DNA of 51,845 bases from the NCBI GenBank assembly GCA_019261985.1, contig JAFAQY010000028.1, forward strand, positions 1-51,845, read 5' to 3'. The stretch's first letter is position 1. Every line of letters begins with the position of its first letter. Shown here in pieces: positions 32,088 through 40,648 of the stretch. The stretch is from Bryobacterales bacterium. GTDB taxonomy: Bacteria; Acidobacteriota; Terriglobia; Bryobacterales; Bryobacteraceae. The notes beneath the pieces are model-generated. The model saw nothing but the letters and a program-made list of their open reading frames with translations, was not told where the DNA came from and did no database searches. The translations under genes were made by a program, and so were the position numbers.

Positions 32088-33752
32088 ATGAGGTTTTTTT
32101 GCGCCTGGGGCGCGCTGCTGATTTTTGGTGTCGGCGCGGCGGCGCAGCCATCGATCGCGAATGTGATGAGCGGGGTGAGCGGCAATTCAGAGGTTTTGCC
32201 GAACCGAGCGATCGCGCAAGGCTCAATATTTGTGATTACGGGATCGGGTTTAGGTCCCACATCCCTAGCGATCGATCCAAAGCCGTTTCAAGACACGACA
32301 TTGGCCGGAACTTTTGTCACAGTGACCGTGGGGTCATCGACTGTAAACGTGCCGATGTATTACACCTCTTCGGGCAAGGTGGCGGCGCTTATGCCATCCA
32401 CTACGCCGACGGGAACGGGAACGGTAGCCGTAACTTACGTGGGCCAGGCAAGCAGCACAGCGCCGATCACCGTGGTGCAAAACGACCCTGGCATTTATAC
32501 ATTCACGTCGGATGGCATGGGGATTGGAATCGTGACGTACCCCGACTATAGCCTCGTCTCGCCGTATAAAGCCGCGAATTGCGGCGGACCCGACACCTTC
32601 TGTGGCGCGGCAAATCCCGGCGATGTTCTGACTATCTGGGCAAATGGTTTGGGCCCCGTGAACAACGAGTTGTCCGGTGGCGGCTTGGGTGTGCCGATGA
32701 ATCTTCAATTAACTGTCTGGCTGGGCGGCCAGTCGATCACGCCGACTTATCAAGGCCGGTCCGGATGCTGCATCTCGGAGGATCAAATCGTGTTTACAGT
32801 ACCGAGCGGCGTGCCTACCGGCTGCGCGGTTCCGTTGGCGCTGAAAGTGGGCAGCACGATCAGTAATTACACGGCCATCCCCGTGTCGAACGGCAGCCGT
32901 TCGTGCACGCCCGCGAGTCCTATGCTGACTAGCAGCGTTGTCCAAACACTTACAAGTTCGAGCGCCCCGATCAATTACGGGCAGATCTCGTTACGAAGGC
33001 AGCTCGCGTCCGCGGGCAACGGTTTGCAGTATGCCGATGTCGCTACGGGCTCGTTCGCGAAAGTCACGGTGGATCCGGCTGAAGTTGGGCAAGTGCAGCC
33101 GTTGCTGTTGTCGTACCTTGATACGGAGCCGCTTGGAACTTGTGTGGTCGCGAATAGCCTCACCGGTTCCTCGAGCCCAGCATGGATTTCAACCACCAAC
33201 GGGATCGATGCCGGGCGCATCACTGTTGCCGGTCCAGCGGGCAGTCAGATTCTCACGGAGCATGCGGGCTTTGGGCAGCCTACGCAATATGTAGCCACTC
33301 TCAGCGCGTCGGGCACTTATCTTTCAGGCGGCAAGTACACCGTGTTAGCCGCGGGCGGGAACGATGTCCAAAGCTTTAATACCGGGTTCACCGTGACGTC
33401 CACTCCGTCGTGGCCGAGTTCAGAGCAGTTTACCGTCAGCAACGGAGTTAACCGCACAAACGGAGTTACCATCAATTGGATCAACGGCTCGGAGAACTAC
33501 TTTGTCGAAATCGCCGGCCGCGGGGCCACGGACAATACTTTGACGACTGGCGCGAGCTTTAGCTGCGTGGTTCCATCCAGCTTGAACACATTTACCGTTC
33601 CACCGAGCGTGCTACTGGCAATGCCGTCGAGCGCATACGGAGAAATCGATTTCAAGCCGACGCTTGTTCCGGTTCCGATTAGCGCGAGCGGTCTGACTTT
33701 TGGGTCGGTAACGTTAAATTACCAGACAACTTTGTTTCCGCCGTACCAATGA
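32088..33752 (+). CDS. TIGR03437-type secreted protein
   Basis: Exported protein of 554 residues with a signal peptide (MRFFCAWGALLIFGVGAAA) and good ribosome-binding site (GGAGGAAG). The N-terminal region is built of Ig/TIG-like beta segments: GSIFVITGSGLGPTSLAI, STVNVPMYYTSSGKVAALMP, GDVLTIWANGLGPVNNELSG, WLGGQSITPTYQGRSGCCIS. The GDVLTIWANGLGP pattern is typical of the TIGR03437 domain common in Solibacter. The C-terminal half (from about 290) is beta-rich too but was not recognised. It may be a surface adhesin or binding protein. A hairpin at 33760-33785 lies downstream. Confidence 0.8.
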   Translation: MRFFCAWGALLIFGVGAAAQPSIANVMSGVSGNSEVLPNRAIAQGSIFVITGSGLGPTSLAIDPKPFQDTTLAGTFVTVTVGSSTVNVPMYYTSSGKVAALMPSTTPTGTGTVAVTYVGQASSTAPITVVQNDPGIYTFTSDGMGIGIVTYPDYSLVSPYKAANCGGPDTFCGAANPGDVLTIWANGLGPVNNELSGGGLGVPMNLQLTVWLGGQSITPTYQGRSGCCISEDQIVFTVPSGVPTGCAVPLALKVGSTISNYTAIPVSNGSRSCTPASPMLTSSVVQTLTSSSAPINYGQISLRRQLASAGNGLQYADVATGSFAKVTVDPAEVGQVQPLLLSYLDTEPLGTCVVANSLTGSSSPAWISTTNGIDAGRITVAGPAGSQILTEHAGFGQPTQYVATLSASGTYLSGGKYTVLAAGGNDVQSFNTGFTVTSTPSWPSSEQFTVSNGVNRTNGVTINWINGSENYFVEIAGRGATDNTLTTGASFSCVVPSSLNTFTVPPSVLLAMPSSAYGEIDFKPTLVPVPISASGLTFGSVTLNYQTTLFPPYQ

Positions 33753-33759
33753 TGCCAAA

Positions 33760-33785
33760 GGCAGACGATACCTGCATCGTCTGCC
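33760..33785. terminator. Hairpin between convergent genes
   Basis: GGCAGACGAT and ATCGTCTGCC pair perfectly over 10 bases around ACCTGC. No T run follows on either side, so it may be a bidirectional pause or RNA end rather than a classical terminator. It sits between the convergent genes ending at 33752 and 33839. Confidence 0.5.
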
Positions 33786-33800
33786 ATGTCCAGTTGCTAC

Positions 33801-33851
33801 CGAACTTCGATTAACGAACTTCGCTTAACGAACTTCGCTTAACGAACTTCG
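33801..33851. repeat. 14-base tandem repeat
   Basis: CGAACTTCGATTAA, CGAACTTCGCTTAA, CGAACTTCGCTTAA and a partial CGAACTTCG follow each other without gaps. The unit contains a hairpin-like CGAACTTCG. The stop codon of the small secreted protein on the - strand (33839) lies inside it. Confidence 0.9.
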
Positions 33852-34198
33852 GCCGGTTTATTCACCTGGGTTCCGGATTCCTTCCCGAAGACCAGCGTGG
33901 TTTTTGTTCCGCCAATCTGGATCTGATCCAGGTGATATTGACCGTCTGCGCGGTCGTAGCGTATCGATGTGCGGGAGAACTTCTGATCGCCGCTCTGCAC
34001 GGAAACCGGGGCCGCGACGGATTCTTTTCCTTTTTTGATCACGGCTTGGCCGCCGTTCACTTCAACAGTGTAGTCTCCCGGTTTCAGCTCCTTACCGGCA
34101 ATCACGGCGCGCTCAGAAAGTGTCACGTTGTAGCTGGAGCTCGAGCCGGCCGCAAGCGCCAGCGAAGCGAACAAGGTTATCCCTAGGACGGACTTCAT
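33839..34198 (-). CDS. Small secreted protein of unknown function
   Basis: Exported protein of 119 residues with a signal peptide (MKSVLGITLFASLALAAG). The mature part is beta-rich: VTLSERAVIAGKELKPGDYT, VEVNGGQAVIKKGKESV, GQYHLDQIQIGGTKTTLVFG. I recognise this only as a type often seen in Acidobacteriota; no function is known. GGAGG lies 10 bases before ATG 34198. The C-terminus ends inside the 14-base repeat, so repeat changes would alter the last residues. Confidence 0.75.
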   Translation of the reverse strand: MKSVLGITLFASLALAAGSSSSYNVTLSERAVIAGKELKPGDYTVEVNGGQAVIKKGKESVAAPVSVQSGDQKFSRTSIRYDRADGQYHLDQIQIGGTKTTLVFGKESGTQVNKPAEVR

Positions 34199-34300
34199 AC
34201 AACAATTACCTCCAAAAATGTTTTTTATCGAAGGGAAGGTTTGCTGAACTAATTCCCCATGCTTACATATACTCATTTCGAGCCGTTTGGTTCCGGAAAA

Positions 34301-35227
34301 TCAGAAATTTTCTTTGTAAAAATTTTGTAAAGCGTCCAATGCCCGATCGCGAACGGCGGGATCGTCGCCGAAGCCTTTGAGCCAGCGGATTTCAGGATCG
34401 CGCCGGAACCAAGTTCCTTGACGTTTGGCGTATTGGCGAGTCTCGAGTTGCATGGAAGCGATCGCGTCATCAAAATTTAACGCGCCGCGAATATGCTGGA
34501 GGGCTTGCTTGTAATTTATGGATTCGAACGGCTTCTCTTCGCCGGTTGCGCCACTTGCAATGAGCCCGCGCACCTCGTCGAGAAGGCCTGAAGAAAACAT
34601 GGCGCGGGCGCGCGCATCCAGCCGCTGGTTCAGAAGCGGGCGGGCGGGATCGAGCCCGAGCTTCAAGACGCGATAGTCGCGCAGCGGTTCCGCCGACTCC
34701 GATTGCGGTAGCGGGCTGCGGATCATGATGCGCACTTCCAGAGCTCGTGTCAGCTTCTGCGAATCGTTCGGATGGATTCGCCGCGCCGTTTCGGGATCGA
34801 GTCGCGACAGCAAGCGGTGCAGCGACCCGGGCCGGCGCTGCTCCCGCGCAGCGAGCTTGGCGCGCCAATGCTCGTCGCGACCGGGCAATTCGGGCAGGCC
34901 TTCGAGCAGCGCGCGCAAATAAAATCCCGTTCCACCGACAACTACCGGCAACCGCCCTCGTCCCGAAATTTCATCCAGCACCCGCCGGCCGACGCGCGAG
35001 TATTCGCCGGCGGAGAAGGTTTCGGAAGGACTTAAAATATCGAATAGATGATGGGGAATGTTGCGGCGCTCGGATAAGGGTGTCTTGGCGGCGCCGATAT
35101 CGAAGCCGCGATACAACTGCACCGAGTCGCAGTTCACGATTTCGCCGTTAAATGCTTGGGCGATGTCCAGCCCCAATGCACTTTTGCCGGAGCCCGTGGG
35201 ACCGGCGATTACCAGCAAACGTTTCAC
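34301..35227 (-). CDS. miaA: tRNA dimethylallyltransferase
   Basis: Adds a dimethylallyl group to A37 of tRNAs that read codons starting with U. The protein is 308 residues. Seen: P-loop AGPTGSGKSALGL (9-21), NCDSVQLYRGFDIGAAK, IPHHLFDILSPSETFSAGEY, VVGGTGFYLRALLEG, RIHPNDSQKLTRALEV and ESINYKQALQHIRG. GTG 35227 is the start: the open frame upstream to 35344 is hairpin-repeat sequence. The repeat begins only eight bases before the start codon, so the leader of the messenger is made of it. The DesA/LigM-like gene lies upstream on the same strand. Confidence 0.93.
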   Translation of the reverse strand: MKRLLVIAGPTGSGKSALGLDIAQAFNGEIVNCDSVQLYRGFDIGAAKTPLSERRNIPHHLFDILSPSETFSAGEYSRVGRRVLDEISGRGRLPVVVGGTGFYLRALLEGLPELPGRDEHWRAKLAAREQRRPGSLHRLLSRLDPETARRIHPNDSQKLTRALEVRIMIRSPLPQSESAEPLRDYRVLKLGLDPARPLLNQRLDARARAMFSSGLLDEVRGLIASGATGEEKPFESINYKQALQHIRGALNFDDAIASMQLETRQYAKRQGTWFRRDPEIRWLKGFGDDPAVRDRALDALQNFYKENF

Positions 35228-35234
35228 AAACCAG

Positions 35235-35342
35235 GGTGGGCAGGTTCTAACCTGCAGCGGGCTGCCAACCCGCTTGCCGACCTTTGTAGTAACGCCGCCC
35301 AGCGCGATTGGCAATCGCGCGCCGGATGGCATCCGGCCCCAC
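35235..35342. repeat. Full modular hairpin repeat
   Basis: Reads in the opposite orientation to most copies: GTGGGCAGGTTCTAACCTGC, GCGGGCTGCCAACCCGC, a spacer 'ttgccgacctttgtagtaacgcc' (split here for length), GCGCGATTGGCAATCGCGC, GCCGGATGGCATCCGGC and CCCCAC. Its ends are inverted repeats, as at 5609-5720. It fills the gap between miaA and the O-demethylase gene. Confidence 0.85.
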
Positions 35343-35345
35343 AAT

Positions 35346-36722
35346 TCAGTTCGGGCGGTAGGCTACGCGCGCTACTTCGGCATACGGGGCGGGCGCGACC
35401 ATCGCACGGATTGGCGCTTGCACATGCCGCTCGACTGTGGGCTTCGGCGAGCCACCGCCTTCCTCGCCCCATACCAGGGTTAATTCGTTTCCGATCTCGC
35501 TATGGGCGGCATCGATCACCGCCAGCGAAATCATTGCGCGCTCATTGAATGTGTAACCGGTGTAGGTGGACAATCCGACGGGTCTATCGTTCTTCAGCAC
35601 CTTGTCAAATGGCAGTGTGGAGTAATTGGCAAGCGGCAAGTCGATGTACTTGCCGATATCGCCGGGACCCATATGGAAAAGCGAGTTGAAGACGCGCGCG
35701 ACGTCGTCGCCATTCCACACCAGCGTGACTTTATTGCGATGCGGCTTAGCGGCGATTTTCTCAAGCGCGGCCCTGCCGATGAATTCGTGATCGAATTTCA
35801 CAAATGGACCATAGCCCAGATCGTATGGCGTCAAATAGTAATCCGCGATGTTATCGGAGTAGAAGCTGCCACCGAGCGAAGCCATGGTTTCATAATGCGT
35901 CCCGGTGAGCCATTGCCGGTAGGGCTTCATTTCGTCGCCGGTATAAATCGCGGGAAGCGGAGACGGAATCCAGCCGGATTCAAGACACGTAGTCGGGTAA
36001 GTTCGCGAACCGACCTGCTTGATCCCGAACTCCCGGCCCGCTTCGAGGAGGGCACTGCGAACAGCATCGCCGTCTTCCCAAGGGCCAAACAGCTCCCAGC
36101 CGGGTTGGCCGACCATGCCGTGCCGAAGCGCGCGCACGTCGTGGCCTCCAATCTTCACCGTCTCCATATTGAAGAAACGAATGTCGGGCGCGGGTTTTCC
36201 GGTGGCCGTCTCCATGGTCTTCAGCGCGTTCGGACCCTGGATTTGATAGCGGTAACTCAGGCGCCGGCCTTGATTCATCGCCGAGCGCTCATCTCGCACC
36301 GCTTTGGCTTTGTATCCGCCAGTTTCGAGATTAAACTGCACCCAATTGGCAGCGGGTGGACGCCCCACCAGATTGAATTTGTTTTGATCGAGATAAAACA
36401 AAATTGCATCGCCAATGACGTGGCCGGTGTGATTGCAGGCCACAAACTGCTTGGCCTGATTCACGCGAAAGTTCTTAAACGTGTTCACGCCGAGATCGGA
36501 AAACAATTTGAGCGCGTCCGGCCCCTCGACGTAAAGATCGGTCATGTGGTGCGATTGATCGAAAAGCGCGCACGCCTCTCTCCACGCACGCTGCTCATCC
36601 CTCCAATTCGAGAATTCGGAACGCACTACAGGAAACGCGTACGGGCCGATTTGGGAGTTGCGCAAGAGTTGGACAGGGTTTCCGGCGGCTTGAATCGCCT
36701 GTTCGAGGTTTTGATAGCTCAT
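35346..36722 (-). CDS. LigM/DesA-like O-demethylase (GcvT family)
   Basis: Cytoplasmic tetrahydrofolate-dependent aminomethyltransferase-family protein of 458 residues. The sequence follows LigM (vanillate/3-O-methylgallate O-demethylase) and DesA (syringate) closely: GNPVQLLRNSQIGPYAFPVV, EFSNWRDEQRAWREACALFD, HHMTDLYVEGPDALKLFSDL, GHVIGDAILFYLDQNKF, LRHGMVGQPGWELFGPWEDG, TTCLESGWIPSPLPAIYTGD, FVKFDHEFIGRAALEKI. Such enzymes move the methyl group of methoxyaromatics to tetrahydrofolate. The exact substrate is unknown. ATG 36722 gives the LigM-like N-terminus. Divergent from the DUF8021 gene with a hairpin between them. Confidence 0.85.
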   Translation of the reverse strand: MSYQNLEQAIQAAGNPVQLLRNSQIGPYAFPVVRSEFSNWRDEQRAWREACALFDQSHHMTDLYVEGPDALKLFSDLGVNTFKNFRVNQAKQFVACNHTGHVIGDAILFYLDQNKFNLVGRPPAANWVQFNLETGGYKAKAVRDERSAMNQGRRLSYRYQIQGPNALKTMETATGKPAPDIRFFNMETVKIGGHDVRALRHGMVGQPGWELFGPWEDGDAVRSALLEAGREFGIKQVGSRTYPTTCLESGWIPSPLPAIYTGDEMKPYRQWLTGTHYETMASLGGSFYSDNIADYYLTPYDLGYGPFVKFDHEFIGRAALEKIAAKPHRNKVTLVWNGDDVARVFNSLFHMGPGDIGKYIDLPLANYSTLPFDKVLKNDRPVGLSTYTGYTFNERAMISLAVIDAAHSEIGNELTLVWGEEGGGSPKPTVERHVQAPIRAMVAPAPYAEVARVAYRPN

Positions 36723-36728
36723 TGAGAT

Positions 36729-36752
36729 AGGACAAGCTGAAGCTTGTCCTAC
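36729..36752. repeat. Hairpin repeat module
   Basis: AGGACAAGCTGAAGCTTGTCCT forms a perfect hairpin with a GA loop, followed by AC. It is the relative of 1652-1674 and lies in the 67-base gap between the divergent O-demethylase and DUF8021 genes, so it would overlap one or both promoters. Confidence 0.7.
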
Positions 36753-36789
36753 TCTACAACACTCGCTTGGGGTAGAATCGTTCACGATT

Positions 36790-37641
36790 ATGAGATTCTT
36801 CATTGCTTTTATTGCATTTGTGGCCACCTCTGCCGCCGCGCGCGCCGCGGACTGCGATCGCGAATGCCTGCGCGGATTTGTCACGCAATACCTTACGGCG
36901 ATGGTCGCGCATAATCCTGCCGCGCTTCCCGTCGCCGGAAGTGTGAAATTCACGAATGATGCGGTGCAAATGAAACTCGGCGAGGGGTTATGGAAGAAGG
37001 CTTCCGGGCTGGGAACCTACCGGCTTGACATTTTGGACGTGCGTCAAGGCGTCGCGGCATCGCAGGTCATCGTCGAAGAAGCCGGCGCGCCGGTGATGTT
37101 TGTATTACGACTGAAGGTGGCGGACAAAAAGCTCACCGAGATCGAGACCGAGGTGACGCGCAACCGCGCCGAAGGGGCCATCTTCAACATCGACTCCATC
37201 AAGACGCCGCGCAAGGAGATGACAATGGTCCCGGATAAATCGCAACTTGCCACGCGCGAGGAAGCAATCCGGATCGCGCAATTCTATCCGGCGGGCCTGA
37301 AAACGGGCAGCTTTGTCAGCGTGGATGCGCCTTTCGCTCCGGATGCCTACCGCATCGAGAACGGCGCCATCAGCGCGGGGCAAGGCTGTTCACGCGCCGG
37401 ATGCGAAAACATCAAGACCCAAACCATCATGAAACATCCGGCGATCACCACGCGGGTTGCAGCGGTGGATGAAGATTTAGGAATCGTTCTGCTCCGTATG
37501 AACTTCGGCGACACCGGCTCGTATGGGCCTGGCAACGCGCTGATCGTGTGGGAGGCGTTCAAGGTGTACGGAGGGCAGATCCACGCCGTCGAGGCGTTCA
37601 TGCGCGTGATGCCGGCTACGACGCCCTCGGGTTGGGATTGA
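36790..37641 (+). CDS. DUF8021 secreted protein
   Basis: Exported protein of 283 residues with a signal peptide (MRFFIAFIAFVATSAAARA). The mature N-terminus CDRECLRGFVTQYLTAMVAH, then NPAALPVAGSVKFTNDAVQM and LGEGLWKKASGLGTYRLDIL, match the DUF8021 pattern, which resembles an NTF2-like fold. RENGAISAGQGC (variant) and ITTRVAAVDEDLGIVLLRM are in the second half. No function is known. It lies opposite a LigM-like O-demethylase and before a TonB receptor, so a role in aromatic compound use is possible but only inferred from context. Confidence 0.8.
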   Translation: MRFFIAFIAFVATSAAARAADCDRECLRGFVTQYLTAMVAHNPAALPVAGSVKFTNDAVQMKLGEGLWKKASGLGTYRLDILDVRQGVAASQVIVEEAGAPVMFVLRLKVADKKLTEIETEVTRNRAEGAIFNIDSIKTPRKEMTMVPDKSQLATREEAIRIAQFYPAGLKTGSFVSVDAPFAPDAYRIENGAISAGQGCSRAGCENIKTQTIMKHPAITTRVAAVDEDLGIVLLRMNFGDTGSYGPGNALIVWEAFKVYGGQIHAVEAFMRVMPATTPSGWD

Positions 37642-37687
37642 TCGATAATTTCAGGCGAATTTCAGAGGCGCATGGTAGCTTTGACGC

Positions 37688-40567
37688 ATGAAGCTGGCCG
37701 CCCTCGTGGTGCTTTGTTCGGTCGCAGTAGTGGCACAAACAGCCGGCCTGCGCGGTGTTGTTACCGACGAGTCCGGAGCAGCCGTACCTGGAGCTGAGGT
37801 CACATTAAATGGCCCGCGCGGTCTTGTGAAAATGGCCCAATCCGGGGCCGATGGCTCCTACTCTTTCACTGGCCTTGGCGATGGCGATTATACCGTCTCC
37901 GCGTCCGCGCCTTCCCTTATCGCACCGCCCGCGAAAATCACGCTGCGGGTGGGTGTATCCATCCTGAACCTGCAACTGCGCATCGTGACCTCGCGTCAAC
38001 AGGTGACCGTAAACGATGAAGCCGCGCCCACGGTTAGCACGGATGCCGCGAACAATGCGGGCGCTGTTGTGCTGAGGGGCGACGACCTACAGGCGCTGTC
38101 CGACGATCCCGACGATCTAGCCGCCGATCTGCAAGCACTGGCCGGTCCTTCGGCAGGTCCCGGGGGCGGATCTATATTCATCGATGGTTTCAGCAGCGGC
38201 GCACTTCCTCCGAAGGACTCGATCAGGGAAATTCGCATCAATCAAAATCCGTTTTCGCCGGAGTACGACAAGCTGGGCCTGGGACGCATCGAAATTCTCA
38301 CCAAACCGGGGTCGAACCAGTTTCACGGAACGCTTTCCTATAACCGCGGCGATGACGCGTGGAATGGGCGCAATCCCTATGCCGCCCAAAAGGCGACGCT
38401 GCAGCTTAACGAGTTCGAAAACAGCATCAGCGGGAGATTAAGCCACCGATCGTCGTTCACGCTGGATTTGGACCGGCAGCTGGTGGATAACGGCTCCATC
38501 GTGAATGGCGTGATTCTTAATCCGAACACGCTGGCCGTCGAGGCTTTCACGGATACTGTCACGGCGGTTCAGCGACGATGGATGATAAGCCCGCGCATCG
38601 ATTATCAATTGAACGATGCGAATACGCTTACGGTCCGCTACAGTTTCGTCCACACGAATGTGGGCGACGCCGGCATTGGAGGTTTCAACCTGGAATCGCG
38701 CGGCGACCGCCGCCTGAACACTTACAATACGGCGCAGTTCATAGAGACTTCCGTCCATGGCCCGATGGTGAATGAAACCCGATTTCAGTACTATCGGTGG
38801 TCGAACGACATTCTGGCGAATAATCTTGCCCCCGCGCTTCAGGTGCTCGGAGCATTCAACAGTGGAGGCAACCCGGCCGGCCACTCGACGGATTTGCAGA
38901 ATAATTACGAGCTGCAGAACTACACGACGGTGATCCATCGTACCCACAATTGGAGATTTGGAGTGCGCTTGCGCGCCCAGACCGACGACAACGTTTCTCC
39001 CCAAAATTTCCTTGGCACTTTCACCTTCAGCGGAGCGCTGGCGCCCGTGCTGGACGCTTCAAACCAGCCCGTGCCCGGACCCGATGGCCAACCTGTGCTC
39101 ACACAGATTCAGGCCATCGAACAATACCGGCGCACGTTGTTATTTCAGGGGCTCGGCTATTCCCCCGCGCTGATCCGGCAGCTCGGCGGAGGCGCGTCCC
39201 AGTTTACGTTGAGTTCCGGCAACCCCGCGATCTCCGCTCATCAAATCGACGCGGGATTGTTCGTGAATGACGACTGGCGCGCGCGGCCGAACCTGACCAT
39301 AAGCTTGGGCGCGCGTTACGAAGCCCAGACGAACATCAGCGATCGTTCGGACATCGCGCCGCGTATCGGCATCGCGTGGGCGCCGGGGGCGTCCGGCAAT
39401 CGTCAGCCGAAAACGGTTCTCCGCTTCGGCTTTGGCATGTTTTATGACCGCTTCGCTCTTGCGAATACAATCGCCGCGGAACGCTACAACGGAATTACCG
39501 AGCAGCAGTACGTGATCAGCGACCCGAATTTCTATCCCACCGCGCCGGATATTACGGCGCTCGGGGCGACCGTTGCGCCGCAGCAGATCCAGCTCATCGA
39601 TTCGCACTTGCGAGCGCCATATGTGATGCAATCCGCAGCTACGCTCGAGCGTCAATTACCAAAGAACACGGCGCTCTCGATTACTTATACGAATTCGCAC
39701 GCGCTGCACGTGCTCCGGTCTCTGGACATAAATGCACCCTTGCCTGGAACCGTTATTGCGGGTCGCCCAGGGACAGGCGTTTTTCCCTTCGGAGCGCCCG
39801 ACTCATACTTTCTGATGACCTCTTCAGGTCTCTACAACCAGAACCAACTGATTGTCAATGTAAACACGAAGCTGAACTCTCAGGTTTCGCTTTCAAGCTC
39901 CTATACCTTGAATCGAGCGCGCAGCAACAGCGACGGCCTGGGCACCTTTCCCGCAAATCCGTACGATTTCACGGGCGAATACGGACCAGCCGCGAATGAT
40001 ATCCATCACCGGATGCAAATTACCGGCTCAATAAATACGCGTTGGAATCTGCGGTTCAGCCCCAACATCACTTTGCAATCCGGTCCGCCGTTCGATATCA
40101 CGACGGGAACCGATTTGTACGGGACAACGTTATACAACGCACGGCCCGGTTTAGCCGGCGATCCCACGAAAGCGGGCGTGATCCAGACGCCGTACGGGCT
40201 CTTGGATCCAAACCCCGTTCCTGGGCAGCCGCTACTGCCGCGCAATTACGGCCGCGGCCCGGGGACGATCATGGTGAACTTGCGAGTTGGCAAGACGTTC
40301 GCCTTCGGTCCAGAGCGCGGCGGGTCGACTGCGCCGAAAGCGTCCGGCATTTTCGCTTCTCCCGGACCCGACCGCCGCTTCAACGTCACGATCTCTATGG
40401 CCGTGCGCAATCTCATCAACCACACCAACCCCGGACCGATTATCGGCAACATTGCCTCTCCGCTTTTCGGACAGGCTAATCAGATGGCGGGTGGTCCGAA
40501 CGGGGAGGGATTTTCGGAGAACGCGAATAACCGGAGATTAGAGCTTCAGACGCGATTTACGTTTTGA
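37688..40567 (+). CDS. TonB-dependent receptor with carboxypeptidase-regulatory domain
   Basis: Outer-membrane transporter of 959 residues of the acidobacterial Oar-like type. After the signal peptide (MKLAALVVLCSVAVVA) comes an Ig-like regulatory domain at about 19-100 (LRGVVTDESGAAVPGAEVTL, GADGSYSFTGLGDGDYTVSA). A plug-like region follows (SIFIDGFSSGALPPKDSIRE, INQNPFSPEYDKLGLGRIEI), then a long barrel ending in the C-terminal Phe of NRRLELQTRFTF. A classical TonB box is not obvious. The substrate is unknown. Its regulatory domain is of the same kind as the one in the BlaR1-TonB protein at 28523. Confidence 0.9.
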   Translation: MKLAALVVLCSVAVVAQTAGLRGVVTDESGAAVPGAEVTLNGPRGLVKMAQSGADGSYSFTGLGDGDYTVSASAPSLIAPPAKITLRVGVSILNLQLRIVTSRQQVTVNDEAAPTVSTDAANNAGAVVLRGDDLQALSDDPDDLAADLQALAGPSAGPGGGSIFIDGFSSGALPPKDSIREIRINQNPFSPEYDKLGLGRIEILTKPGSNQFHGTLSYNRGDDAWNGRNPYAAQKATLQLNEFENSISGRLSHRSSFTLDLDRQLVDNGSIVNGVILNPNTLAVEAFTDTVTAVQRRWMISPRIDYQLNDANTLTVRYSFVHTNVGDAGIGGFNLESRGDRRLNTYNTAQFIETSVHGPMVNETRFQYYRWSNDILANNLAPALQVLGAFNSGGNPAGHSTDLQNNYELQNYTTVIHRTHNWRFGVRLRAQTDDNVSPQNFLGTFTFSGALAPVLDASNQPVPGPDGQPVLTQIQAIEQYRRTLLFQGLGYSPALIRQLGGGASQFTLSSGNPAISAHQIDAGLFVNDDWRARPNLTISLGARYEAQTNISDRSDIAPRIGIAWAPGASGNRQPKTVLRFGFGMFYDRFALANTIAAERYNGITEQQYVISDPNFYPTAPDITALGATVAPQQIQLIDSHLRAPYVMQSAATLERQLPKNTALSITYTNSHALHVLRSLDINAPLPGTVIAGRPGTGVFPFGAPDSYFLMTSSGLYNQNQLIVNVNTKLNSQVSLSSSYTLNRARSNSDGLGTFPANPYDFTGEYGPAANDIHHRMQITGSINTRWNLRFSPNITLQSGPPFDITTGTDLYGTTLYNARPGLAGDPTKAGVIQTPYGLLDPNPVPGQPLLPRNYGRGPGTIMVNLRVGKTFAFGPERGGSTAPKASGIFASPGPDRRFNVTISMAVRNLINHTNPGPIIGNIASPLFGQANQMAGGPNGEGFSENANNRRLELQTRFTF

Positions 40568-40648
40568 CCGGATCAACACCCGGGCCGAGCGCGCCAGTAG
40601 GCATTACTCCAATAGATCCCTTCGAATCCGGAACATAATAGACAATTT

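Noticed and set aside
35502-36725. 407-codon open frame on the + strand
   Set aside because: Antisense shadow of the LigM/DesA-like gene; no domain is recognisable.
38438-39004. 188-codon open frame on the - strand
   Set aside because: Antisense shadow inside the TonB receptor gene.
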